Shown here piece by piece: positions 9,850 to 16,290 of a DNA stretch of 36,238 nt; the first letter of the stretch is position 1, and each line of letters opens with the position of its first letter. The stretch spans positions 1 through 36,238 of the forward strand of contig JAMWBQ010000007.1 in assembly GCA_023819315.1 (NCBI GenBank), read 5' to 3'. The translations under genes were made by a program, and so were the position numbers. A model generated the notes under the pieces. It ran no database searches, had not been told where the DNA came from, and was given only the letters and a program-made list of their open reading frames with translations. Origin of the DNA: Candidatus Omnitrophota bacterium (GTDB lineage Bacteria; Omnitrophota; Gorgyraeia; Duberdicusellales; 4484-171).

Positions 9850-9878
9850 TGGGAAATAACTTTATAGAAGTATATTAT

Positions 9879-9910
9879 CAATAATCATTCTTATATAGTA
9901 ATCATTATTG
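9879..9910. promoter_or_regulatory. Two PerR/Fur-like operator boxes
   Basis: Two 15-base windows centred on C9886 and C9903 share the core TAATCATT (9882-9889 and 9899-9906), 17 bases apart. Each matches 10 of 14 positions of the 7-1-7 PerR consensus TTATAAT-N-ATTATAA, counted by eye. The second box overlaps the -35 element of the superoxide reductase promoter, a typical repressor position. No regulator gene is in the window, so the assignment is inference. Confidence 0.4.
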
Positions 9911-9936
9911 ACAAAGTTAGAAAATTGTATTAGAAT
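9908..9936 (+). promoter_or_regulatory. Strong sigma-70-type promoter of the oxygen-defence cluster
   Basis: Consensus TTGACA at 9908-9913, a 17-base spacer, and TAGAAT at 9931-9936 (one mismatch to TATAAT). It faces the superoxide reductase gene, whose AGGAGG ribosome site and ATG follow about 40 bases later. It is the best promoter in the window. Confidence 0.8.
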
Positions 9937-9978
9937 GAAATTAGTAATAATATTGTATACAAATAGGAGGAGGTTAAA

Positions 9979-10374
9979 ATGGTATATTTAAAGGATTTAT
10001 TTCAAACAGCCGATTGGCGAGCAGAAAAGCATGTGCCGGTAATAGAAAGTGTGAGTGAGGTAACCAAAGGTATGTCAATTAAAGTAACCGCTATGGTGGG
10101 CAAAGAAATTCCTCACCCTAATACTACTGAGCATCATATAGCCTGGATTGAACTGTACTTTCTACCTTTGGGTGAGAAATTCCCCTATCAATTAGGAAGA
10201 TACGAATTTTCTTCTCATGGTGCATCTATAAATGGACTAAACACTAGCACAGTATACACTCAGCCAGAGATAACAATTAATTTTAAAACGGATAAATCAG
10301 GAACGATCTATGCAACAGCTTATTGTAATATCCATGGATTATGGACAAATTCTAAAGAATTAAAGGTTATATAG
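9979..10374 (+). CDS. Superoxide reductase, class II (neelaredoxin type)
   Basis: Reduces superoxide to hydrogen peroxide without releasing oxygen, using a mononuclear Fe(His4Cys) centre in the cytoplasm. All ligands are visible: E16-K17-H18 (EKHVP), H46 and H52 in HPNTTEHHIAWI, and C116 with H119 in YCNIHGLW. The protein is 131 residues and begins directly with the catalytic domain, so it lacks the N-terminal desulforedoxin domain of class I desulfoferrodoxins. A separate desulforedoxin-like protein is encoded two genes downstream. It is the first gene after a strong promoter with PerR-like boxes, and has a strong ribosome site. Electrons would normally come from rubredoxin, also encoded in this cluster. 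Confidence 0.95.
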   Translation: MVYLKDLFQTADWRAEKHVPVIESVSEVTKGMSIKVTAMVGKEIPHPNTTEHHIAWIELYFLPLGEKFPYQLGRYEFSSHGASINGLNTSTVYTQPEITINFKTDKSGTIYATAYCNIHGLWTNSKELKVI

Positions 10375-10416
10375 TTAGAAAAATTTAATGGTGAAGGTAA
10401 AAGGAGATAATTAATA

Positions 10417-10935
10417 ATGAATTTAGAAAAAACAAAAGTTAATACTCAAATAGATGATAAACTAATAGGGTTATTTTGTTCTGTAGTTGATGTAGAGGCT
10501 CTTACTCATAAATGTTGTACACATCTTAGTACATTAGTTGCCAATGGTAGAGTAAGGAATAGATTGTTACGATGTGCAAAATATGCAAATAGGAATAAAG
10601 AGTTGATTTTGAAGTATTTGAATTCTCAAGAATTTGTTTACGTTTGCGAAGAAAAATGTGAGTTCTGTAAAATTAAACCGGAAAGCTTCTCTGTTTTAGG
10701 AGCGATAAAGTTAGGTGAAGAGATTACTTCTCTGGGTATAAAACTCTACAAAAAGATATTAGATGAGTGTTCACATACAAGAGAAAAGAGAATGATTTTA
10801 AACATAATTAAAGAGAAAATTCGTCAAAGGGATTTTTTTAAAAAGGAAGAAGAATTCTGGGAGAATAGAGGAGATAAATTAGGTATAGTTAGTTCTTACT
10901 GTATACCTAATATTATTTCTTCTCTTTGGAAATAG
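10417..10935 (+). CDS. Cys-containing helical protein, possibly degenerate ferritin-like
   Basis: I do not recognise a family with certainty. The 172 residues predict as mainly helical and look like two helix pairs (about 10-70 and 92-150) split by a Cys-rich linker CEEKCEFCKIK near residues 77-88. The stretch GAIKLGEEITSLGIKLYKKIL resembles the third helix of rubrerythrin-like proteins, but the ExxH iron ligands are missing, so a di-iron site is unlikely. Seven or so cysteines suggest metal binding or redox contact. It sits between superoxide reductase and a desulforedoxin-like gene with its own GGAG ribosome site, so a role in oxygen defence is inferred from position only. Confidence 0.6.
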   Translation: MNLEKTKVNTQIDDKLIGLFCSVVDVEALTHKCCTHLSTLVANGRVRNRLLRCAKYANRNKELILKYLNSQEFVYVCEEKCEFCKIKPESFSVLGAIKLGEEITSLGIKLYKKILDECSHTREKRMILNIIKEKIRQRDFFKKEEEFWENRGDKLGIVSSYCIPNIISSLWK

Positions 10936-10945
10936 TTTTATCTTA

Positions 10946-10962
10946 TCCACCCGTGAGGTGGA
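10946..10962. repeat. Short GC-rich hairpin in the leader of the desulforedoxin-like gene
   Basis: TCCACC at 10946-10951 and GGTGGA at 10957-10962 can pair around a 5-base loop. It lies between the stop of the preceding gene and the GGAGG ribosome site at 10966-10970, without a following T-run, so it may be an mRNA stability or processing element. Confidence 0.4.
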
Positions 10963-10977
10963 GTTGGAGGTTAGAGA

Positions 10978-11118
10978 ATGAATAAAAAAGGTAATAAAAA
11001 ATATAAAGAGAGTGTTTATGTTTGTTTTGTATGTGGTAAAGAGAAAAAATTAAAAACTAAAGTAAAATGTTGCGGCAAATATATGACTGCCAAAGAGAAA
11101 GGTAGCTGGAATATTTAG
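10978..11118 (+). CDS. Desulforedoxin-like small iron protein, 46 residues
   Basis: A short gene easily missed by length filters. It starts at ATG 10978, seven bases after a GGAGG ribosome site, and ends at TAG 11116-11118. The protein has C16-x2-C19 in YVCFVCGK and C31-C32 in KCCGKYM, the CxxC ... CCGxxM spacing of desulforedoxin and of the N-terminal FeS4 domain of class I desulfoferrodoxin. It would bind one iron with four cysteines and transfer single electrons. The spacing between the pairs (11 residues) is shorter than the usual 15, so zinc binding is an alternative. Its place near a superoxide reductase that lacks exactly this domain is suggestive. Confidence 0.75.
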   Translation: MNKKGNKKYKESVYVCFVCGKEKKLKTKVKCCGKYMTAKEKGSWNI

Positions 11119-11139
11119 TCTAAACTTTAGATAAGCTAT

Positions 11140-12096
11140 ATGGTAAATACTCAAGCGAAGATAGCAATAGTAGGTGTAGGGAATGTAGGTAGTACATTTG
11201 CTTTTTCTTTGATGATGCGTGGGATAGCCAGAGAGATTATCCTTATTGATAGAGATATGAAGCGTGCGCAAGGTGAGTGTATGGATTTAAATCATGGAGC
11301 AAGTTTTGTTCCTCCTGTAAAAATATACTCGCAAGGTTATGAAGGTTGTCAAGGTGCAAATATAGTTGTTATTACCGCAGGAGTTAGACAATTACCGGGA
11401 GAAACGAGGATAGATTTAGTTAATCGCAATATAGATGTTTTTAAAGAAATTATTCCTAAGATAGTAAATTATGCCAAAGATGCTATTCTTCTGGTTGTTT
11501 CTAACCCTGTAGATATTCTTAGTTATTTTACTTGGAAAATATCAGGATTACCCTCTAAAAGAGTTATAGGTTCAGGAACTGTTTTAGATAGTTCAAGATT
11601 TAGATACCTTATAAGTCAATATTGTCAAATAGACCCAAGGAATATTCACGCTTACGTAATTGGAGAACACGGTGACAGCGAGTTACCCCTGTTAAGTTCT
11701 GCAAATATAGGGGGCATGCCTTTTCTTAATTATTGTCCGTTTTGTTTCAAATTTTCTCATTGCAATCCACAAAAAGAATTAGAGAATATTTTTAAAGAAG
11801 TAAAGAATGCAGCTTATAAGATTATTGAAGCAAAAGGAGCCACTTACTATGCTATCGCTTTAGCATTGGTAAGAATTGTAGAGGCAATTCTAAGGAATGA
11901 AAATTCCCTACTGCCTATTTCTACCCTTATTTATGATTACTATGGAATAGATGATGTTTATTTAGGTATGCCATCAATAGTTAATGCTAATGGTGTAGAA
12001 AAATTTTTAAGATTAGATTTATCATCTCAGGAAGAAGAACAATTACGTTATTCAGCTAATGTTTTAAAGGAAATAATAAAGAAAGTAAATCTGTAA
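11140..12096 (+). CDS. ldh: L-lactate dehydrogenase
   Basis: Interconverts pyruvate and L-lactate with NAD(H). The 318 residues show the Rossmann motif GVGNVGST (12-19), D38 for NAD preference, Q84 in the loop RQLPGETR with R90, R153 in LDSSRFRYL, and catalytic H177 in GEHGDSELP. Q84 stands where malate dehydrogenases have Arg, so lactate is the predicted substrate. R155 and H170 match the fructose-1,6-bisphosphate site of allosteric bacterial enzymes. There is no Shine-Dalgarno before the ATG. It lies inside an oxygen-defence cluster, between a desulforedoxin-like protein and rubredoxin, which is unusual and may tie NADH disposal to oxygen exposure. Confidence 0.93.
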   Translation: MVNTQAKIAIVGVGNVGSTFAFSLMMRGIAREIILIDRDMKRAQGECMDLNHGASFVPPVKIYSQGYEGCQGANIVVITAGVRQLPGETRIDLVNRNIDVFKEIIPKIVNYAKDAILLVVSNPVDILSYFTWKISGLPSKRVIGSGTVLDSSRFRYLISQYCQIDPRNIHAYVIGEHGDSELPLLSSANIGGMPFLNYCPFCFKFSHCNPQKELENIFKEVKNAAYKIIEAKGATYYAIALALVRIVEAILRNENSLLPISTLIYDYYGIDDVYLGMPSIVNANGVEKFLRLDLSSQEEEQLRYSANVLKEIIKKVNL

Positions 12097-12115
12097 GAAT
12101 ATTAGGAGGTAGATG

Positions 12116-12259
12116 ATGGATAAATATAAATGTTTGGTATGTGGTTACATTTATGACCCTTTAGAGAATAACGGTGTGCTTTTTGATAATTTACCCGATG
12201 ACTGGGTTTGTCCTGAGTGTGGGGTAGATAAGAGTAACTTTGAAAGATTGGAGGAGTAA
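12116..12259 (+). CDS. Rubredoxin
   Basis: A 47-residue one-electron carrier with an Fe(Cys)4 centre. It has both rubredoxin knuckles, [10 protein letters not shown] and [14 protein letters not shown]. Two ATGs are adjacent (12113 and 12116); the second is preferred because the AGGAGG site at 12104-12109 is then six bases away. It probably feeds superoxide reductase, the flavodiiron protein and the rubrerythrin-like proteins of the same cluster. It is slightly shorter than the usual 52-54 residues because the central loop is trimmed. Confidence 0.95.
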   Translation: MDKYKCLVCGYIYDPLENNGVLFDNLPDDWVCPECGVDKSNFERLEE

Positions 12260-12276
12260 ATAAAGGAGGTGTTACT

Positions 12277-12765
12277 ATGGGGACAAAAGCAAGAGAAATC
12301 GCTGGTAAAGATTTAAAGAAAACAATTGCTCTTTTGAACAAAGCTTACGCTGATGAATGGTTAGCTTACTATCAGTACTGGGTAGGAGCTAAAGTAGCTA
12401 TAGGTATAATGAGAGGTGCGGTTACTTCTGAGTTAGAGCAGCATGCACAAGAAGAACTTAAACACGCCACCATGCTTACAGAAAGGATAATCCAGTTAGG
12501 AGGAGAACCAATTTTGAATCCCCAAAATTGGGTTAAAGAGACAAACTGTGGTTATAAAGCTCCTACTGACCCTAAAGTGGTTACTCTTTTAAAACAAAAT
12601 ATTGAAGGTGAGCAGTGTGCTATAGAGGTATACAATAAATTAGCTGATTCAGTTAAGGATAAAGATATAGTTACTTATAATATGATCTTAGAGATTTTAA
12701 AAGATGAAGTAGAACACGAAGAAGATTTAGAGGCTATATTGAGAGATATTCAGACAGGTAAATAA
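12277..12765 (+). CDS. Dps-like ferritin (DPSL/thioferritin type)
   Basis: A 162-residue four-helix di-iron protein. Ligand candidates are E27 in ADEWLAYYQYW, E60-x2-H63 in EELKHATML, E110/E112 in EGEQC, and E144-x2-H147 in DEVEHEEDL. Two cysteines, C91 in TNCGYKAP and C114 in EQCAIE, reproduce the Cys pair near the ferroxidase site that defines the Dps-like thioferritins known from Sulfolobus and Bacteroides. Such proteins form 12-subunit shells that oxidise and store iron using peroxide. A strong AAGGAGGT site precedes the ATG. It would remove the peroxide and iron left by superoxide reductase. A plain bacterioferritin- or rubrerythrin-like function is the alternative. Confidence 0.82.
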   Translation: MGTKAREIAGKDLKKTIALLNKAYADEWLAYYQYWVGAKVAIGIMRGAVTSELEQHAQEELKHATMLTERIIQLGGEPILNPQNWVKETNCGYKAPTDPKVVTLLKQNIEGEQCAIEVYNKLADSVKDKDIVTYNMILEILKDEVEHEEDLEAILRDIQTGK

Positions 12766-12771
12766 TTTTAA

Positions 12772-12812
12772 TTTCCCCCTCATTACACCCGCCGGGTGTA
12801 ATGAGGGGGAAG
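12772..12812. repeat. Long perfect palindrome, dispersed element copy 1
   Basis: Two 17-base arms, 12775-12791 and 12793-12809, are exact reverse complements around a single central C. A further T-A, T-A and T-G pair extends the stem to about 20. The right arm CGGGTGTAATGAGGGGG recurs exactly at 36020-36036. The hairpin lies between the Dps-like gene and fprA and ends just before the fprA ribosome site. There is no T-run after it, so it is not a classical terminator, although it could slow RNA decay. Confidence 0.85.
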
Positions 12813-12821
12813 GGAGAAATT

Positions 12822-14009
12822 ATGCAGATAGCTAATAATATTTATTGGACAGGTTATATTGATTGGGGGTTGAGGAATTTTCATGGTTATTCTACACCAT
12901 CTGGTTCTACGTACAATGCTTATCTTATTGTTGATGAATATCCTACTATTATAGATACAGTTAAACATTACGGTTTTGCTCAGATGCTTTTTGAGATTAA
13001 AGACATAATTGACCCTTCTCGTATACGGTACATTGTTTCTAATCATTCTGAGATGGATCATTCAGGATCAATAGATAAACTTATAGAATTTTCTCCTAAC
13101 GCGGAAGTGATTTGTTCTCCTCAGGGAAAAGAAAACTTGCGTTATCATTTTAAGAAAAATTGGAAATTCAAAGTGGTAGATACACAAGATACGTTGAATA
13201 TAGGTAAGCGCACATTAAAGTTTTTTCTTACCCCGATGGTTCATTGGCCGGATTCAATGGTTACTTATAGCGAAACTGATGGTATACTTTTCTCTAACGA
13301 TGCTTTTGGCCAACACTATGCGAGTGTAGAAAGATTTGTTGATGAAGCAGGTAGAGATATCGTTTTAAGAGAATCTGCTAAATATTATGCTAATATCGTT
13401 ATGCCTTACGGAAATAATGTTTTAAAAACATTAGAGACATTAAATTCTCTTAAAATAGAAATGATTTGCCCTTCCCATGGTTTAATTTGGAGAAAGAAAG
13501 AAGATATAGAAAAGATTAAAGAACTTTATCTTAAATGGGGTAGTTACCGAACAGATAAAAAAGTTGTTATTGTTTACGATACTATGTGGGGTTCTACGGA
13601 AAGAATTGCTTTTGAGCTTTTTAAACTGATTGGTAAATTAAATATACCTTGCCGTTTAATTAATCTCGCTGTTACGCATATATCTGAGGTTATTACTGAG
13701 GTATTGGAAGCGAAAGTTTTAATTTTAGGTACACCTATACTTAACAATAAAATTTTTCCCACGGTTGCTTCTTTTCTAACTTATTTGAGAGGGTTAAAAC
13801 CGAAGAATCGTTTTGGATTAACTTTTGGTTCTTACGGTTGGTCAAAGTTAGGATTTAAAGAATTGGAGGATGGTATTAAGGAAGCAGGGATAGAACTTAT
13901 TGCTGAAGGTATATATCCCCGATATGTTCCTGATGATGATTTCCTGAATGATATTTCAAAAGTAGTTATCAAGATAAAAGAGTTGTTGGATAAGGAGGAG
14001 ATTTTATGA
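12822..14009 (+). CDS. fprA: Flavodiiron protein (A-type flavoprotein)
   Basis: Reduces oxygen to water, or nitric oxide to nitrous oxide, in the cytoplasm of anaerobes. The N-terminal metallo-beta-lactamase-like domain carries the di-iron ligands: H75, E77 and D79 in NHSEMDH, H141 in VHWPDS, D160 in SNDAFG and H219 in PSHGLIW. From about residue 248 a flavodoxin domain binds FMN (VYDTMWGSTERIA). The ATG at 12822 is chosen over the in-frame ATG at 12801: the latter lies within the palindrome, while 12822 follows an AAGGGAG site and gives the usual N-terminus, 395 residues. Its stop overlaps the next gene by four bases (ATGA). Rubredoxin encoded upstream is the likely electron donor. Confidence 0.95.
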   Translation: MQIANNIYWTGYIDWGLRNFHGYSTPSGSTYNAYLIVDEYPTIIDTVKHYGFAQMLFEIKDIIDPSRIRYIVSNHSEMDHSGSIDKLIEFSPNAEVICSPQGKENLRYHFKKNWKFKVVDTQDTLNIGKRTLKFFLTPMVHWPDSMVTYSETDGILFSNDAFGQHYASVERFVDEAGRDIVLRESAKYYANIVMPYGNNVLKTLETLNSLKIEMICPSHGLIWRKKEDIEKIKELYLKWGSYRTDKKVVIVYDTMWGSTERIAFELFKLIGKLNIPCRLINLAVTHISEVITEVLEAKVLILGTPILNNKIFPTVASFLTYLRGLKPKNRFGLTFGSYGWSKLGFKELEDGIKEAGIELIAEGIYPRYVPDDDFLNDISKVVIKIKELLDKEEIL

Positions 14010-14494
14010 GTAATATTTTTAGTCCTCAAGAGATTTTAAGAATAGCAATTAAGGTTGAAGAAAATGGTAAGAAGCTTTATGAGATTTTAGAAAATAAATC
14101 AAAATTAGATAAACTGAAAGGGATGTGGAAATATTTGAAGGAACAAGAAGATAGCCATCGGAATATATTTAAACAGATGTTAGAAAATGTAGGAGATTAC
14201 ATCGTTTACGAGTTTAGTCCTGGCGAATACGACAGTTATCTCTCAGCAATAGCTTCTGATTACGTTTTTACTCAGAATTTAATCGAAGAGAAAATAAAAG
14301 ATTTATTTACTTCTGATATTGAGGCAATAGATTTCGGTATATATATAGAGAAACAGTCTATCCTCGTTTACTCCTCTTTAAGAGATTATGTAATTAAAGA
14401 TAAGCAAGATGTAATTGGTAAGGTTATAGATGAAGAGAAAAATCATTTATCCCAGCTTAATTTAATGAAGGGAACAATTTCTAAAATTAATTAA
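14006..14494 (+). CDS. Rubrerythrin-like di-iron protein without rubredoxin domain
   Basis: A 162-residue ferritin-like four-helix protein. Di-iron ligand candidates are E18/E19, E48-x2-H51 in EQEDSH, E115 in YIEKQS and E144-x2-H147 in EEKNHL. It lacks the C-terminal rubredoxin domain of classical rubrerythrin. Proteins of this kind (erythrin/symerythrin-like) reduce peroxide or handle iron; the substrate cannot be told from sequence. Its start overlaps the fprA stop and a GGAGGAG ribosome site lies inside the end of fprA, so the two are translationally coupled. Confidence 0.8.
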   Translation: MSNIFSPQEILRIAIKVEENGKKLYEILENKSKLDKLKGMWKYLKEQEDSHRNIFKQMLENVGDYIVYEFSPGEYDSYLSAIASDYVFTQNLIEEKIKDLFTSDIEAIDFGIYIEKQSILVYSSLRDYVIKDKQDVIGKVIDEEKNHLSQLNLMKGTISKIN

Positions 14495-14513
14495 GAAAAA
14501 ATGGAGGTATGAA

Positions 14514-14750
14514 ATGAATATAAAAGTTTATTCAACACCCACCTGTCCTTACTGTAAAATGGCAAAGCAGTATTTAGCTTCTAAAGGATTTACCTATGAA
14601 GATTTGGATGTCTCTCAAGATAGGGGGGCTTTAGAAGAGATGGTAAGAATCTCCGGTCAAATGGGAGTACCAGTTATAGTGATTGATGGTGAGGTAGTAG
14701 TTGGTTTTGATCGAGCAAGAATAGATTCTCTTCTTCCCAGAAATATTTAA
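14514..14750 (+). CDS. Glutaredoxin-like thiol-disulfide oxidoreductase
   Basis: A 78-residue glutaredoxin-fold protein of the NrdH/glutaredoxin-like group. It has the active site C11-P-Y-C14 (STPTCPYCK), the cis-Pro loop GVPVIVI and the C-terminal GFDRARI. It has a GGAGGT ribosome site. It is followed directly by an AhpF-like disulfide reductase, its probable reductant, which recalls the glutaredoxin-like/thioredoxin-reductase-like pairs of clostridia that feed peroxide-reducing proteins. Confidence 0.92.
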   Translation: MNIKVYSTPTCPYCKMAKQYLASKGFTYEDLDVSQDRGALEEMVRISGQMGVPVIVIDGEVVVGFDRARIDSLLPRNI

Positions 14751-14759
14751 AACTTTTAT

Positions 14760-15674
14760 ATGCTTAAAATATATGACCTCATAATTTTGGGGGCTGGCCC
14801 TTCGGGAATAACGGCAAGTGTATACTCTGCCCGTAAAAAGATGGATTTCTTAGTGATTACCAAAGATATTGGTGGACAGGCAGCGTGGAGTGGAGATATA
14901 GAAAATTATATAGGTTACCAATTTATTAGCGGCCCACAGTTAGTTACGAAATTTGAAGAACATATGAGGCATTTTGGTATAGATATTCGTATGCCTGAGG
15001 AGGTAAAAGAGATTTTTAAAGATAATGATCTTGTGCATACGGTAACAGATAAATCTGAATATATCTCGCGCACTTTGATAGTTGCTACCGGTAAACGCCC
15101 AAAAGAATTGGGGATTGAAGGAGAGAGAGAATTTAAAAATAGGGGAGTTACCTATTGTGCTACCTGTGATGGTCCTTTGTTTAGCGGTAAAATTGTAGCA
15201 ATTATTGGAGGTGGCAATTCTGCCTTAGATGCCGCCTTACAGATGGTTAAAATTTCACCTTTGGTATACATTATTAATATCGGTGAAAGATTGACCGCAG
15301 ATAATGTAATGGTAGAGAAAATTAATAGCTATCCCAATGTAGTAATATATAATAGAACAGTGGTAAAAAGAATTTATGGAGATAAATTCGTTAAAGGATT
15401 AGAGGTCTTAAGAGATGATAAATTAGAGGATATAGCTTTAGAGGGAATTTTTGTAGAGATAGGACTTATACCTAATTCAGATTTTGCCGGTATTTTGGAG
15501 CTTAATAAGGATAAAGAAATAATTGTAGATTGCACAAATAGAACAAATATAGAGGGAATATTTGCTTGCGGTGATGTTACTAATGTTCCGGAAAAACAGA
15601 TTATCGTTGCCTGTGGAGAAGGAGCAAAAGCTTCTCTATCAGCCTTTAGATACCTATATACTCACAATTGGTAA
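14760..15674 (+). CDS. Thioredoxin-reductase/AhpF-like flavoprotein disulfide reductase
   Basis: Passes electrons from a nicotinamide (or other donor) through FAD and a CxxC to a thioredoxin-fold partner. The 304 residues show the FAD motif GAGPSG (11-16), active site C133-A-T-C136, and a second nucleotide motif GGGNSALDAAL (150-160). The NADPH signature HRR that follows in normal thioredoxin reductase is missing: the sequence runs YIINIGERLTADNVM, which is closer to AhpF, an NADH enzyme. The AhpF N-terminal thioredoxin-fold domain is absent, but a glutaredoxin gene is immediately upstream and may replace it. NADH use is inferred. No Shine-Dalgarno is seen. Confidence 0.88.
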   Translation: MLKIYDLIILGAGPSGITASVYSARKKMDFLVITKDIGGQAAWSGDIENYIGYQFISGPQLVTKFEEHMRHFGIDIRMPEEVKEIFKDNDLVHTVTDKSEYISRTLIVATGKRPKELGIEGEREFKNRGVTYCATCDGPLFSGKIVAIIGGGNSALDAALQMVKISPLVYIINIGERLTADNVMVEKINSYPNVVIYNRTVVKRIYGDKFVKGLEVLRDDKLEDIALEGIFVEIGLIPNSDFAGILELNKDKEIIVDCTNRTNIEGIFACGDVTNVPEKQIIVACGEGAKASLSAFRYLYTHNW

Positions 15675-15683
15675 AGATAATTT

Positions 15684-16157
15684 ATGAAAAGTTTAAATAG
15701 GGATATAGTTAATTTTTTTGAAAGGCAGGGTTTCGTTATCGTCTCTACGATCAATCCTTATGGAAATATTCATTGTTCTGCTAAAGGAATTGCTGATATA
15801 GATGAGAATGGTTTGGTATATATTATTGATCTATATGTGGGTAGAACTTTTAACAATTTGAAGAATAACCCCACAATTAGTATTACTGCTATAGATGAAC
15901 ATTTATTCATAGGATATACTTTAATAGGTAAAGCAAAAATTGTAGAAGGAGAGAAAATTAATAGCAATATTATTATGAATTGGGAGGAGCGCCTAATAAA
16001 GAGGATTTCTAAAAGAGTTATAAGAAATATTAAGGATGATAGAAAAAATAATCGTCATCCCGAATCCCGTTTCCCTACACCAAAATATTTAATTGAGATG
16101 GAAGTAGAAGATATAGTTGACCTTACTCCTCGAGATTTATTTAAATCATTCTCCTAA
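15684..16157 (+). CDS. PNPOx-like flavin-binding split-barrel protein
   Basis: A 157-residue protein of the pyridoxamine-phosphate-oxidase-like split-barrel fold (FVIVSTINPYGNIHCSAKG, VYIIDLYVGRTFNNLKNNP, ISITAID). Such proteins bind FMN or F420 and have varied, often unknown, reductase roles. The helical segment near 100-125 is rich in Lys/Arg. It is the last gene of the oxygen-defence run, nine bases after the disulfide reductase, so an FMN-dependent redox role is reasonable. Substrate unknown. Confidence 0.75.
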   Translation: MKSLNRDIVNFFERQGFVIVSTINPYGNIHCSAKGIADIDENGLVYIIDLYVGRTFNNLKNNPTISITAIDEHLFIGYTLIGKAKIVEGEKINSNIIMNWEERLIKRISKRVIRNIKDDRKNNRHPESRFPTPKYLIEMEVEDIVDLTPRDLFKSFS

Positions 16158-16176
16158 TCAAAACATCACTTAGGAG
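16151..16176. terminator. Weak hairpin at the end of the oxygen-defence cluster
   Basis: CTCCTAA at 16151-16157 and TTAGGAG at 16170-16176 form a 7-bp stem with a 12-base loop that overlaps the stop codon. There is no T-run, so it is at best a weak terminator or a 3' stabiliser. The rest of the gap to 16290 shows nothing recognisable. Confidence 0.3.
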
Positions 16177-16290
16177 TGTACATTGCAATTTCAAAACTAA
16201 TCCACGATTCAATTTCACAAGATATTCCTAAAAATAAAATTTTGATGATTTTTTATCTTTTAATTTATTAGAGAAGAAATTTGTCTAAAA

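Noticed and set aside
9843-9884. Tiny 11-13 codon frame with a good AAGGAGG site after the LysW-like gene
   Set aside because: The SD bases are also codons of the acidic tail and the peptide has no recognisable character; kept only as a note in the findings.
12775-12809. Rho-independent terminator after the Dps-like gene
   Set aside because: The stem is strong but it is followed by AAGGGAG and the fprA start with no T-run in either useful position; a repeat element explains it better.
12783-13061. Open frame of 92 codons on the minus strand across the palindrome and the start of fprA
   Set aside because: It is antisense to a clear flavodiiron gene, and its C-terminus is only the translation of the palindrome (PHYTRRV).
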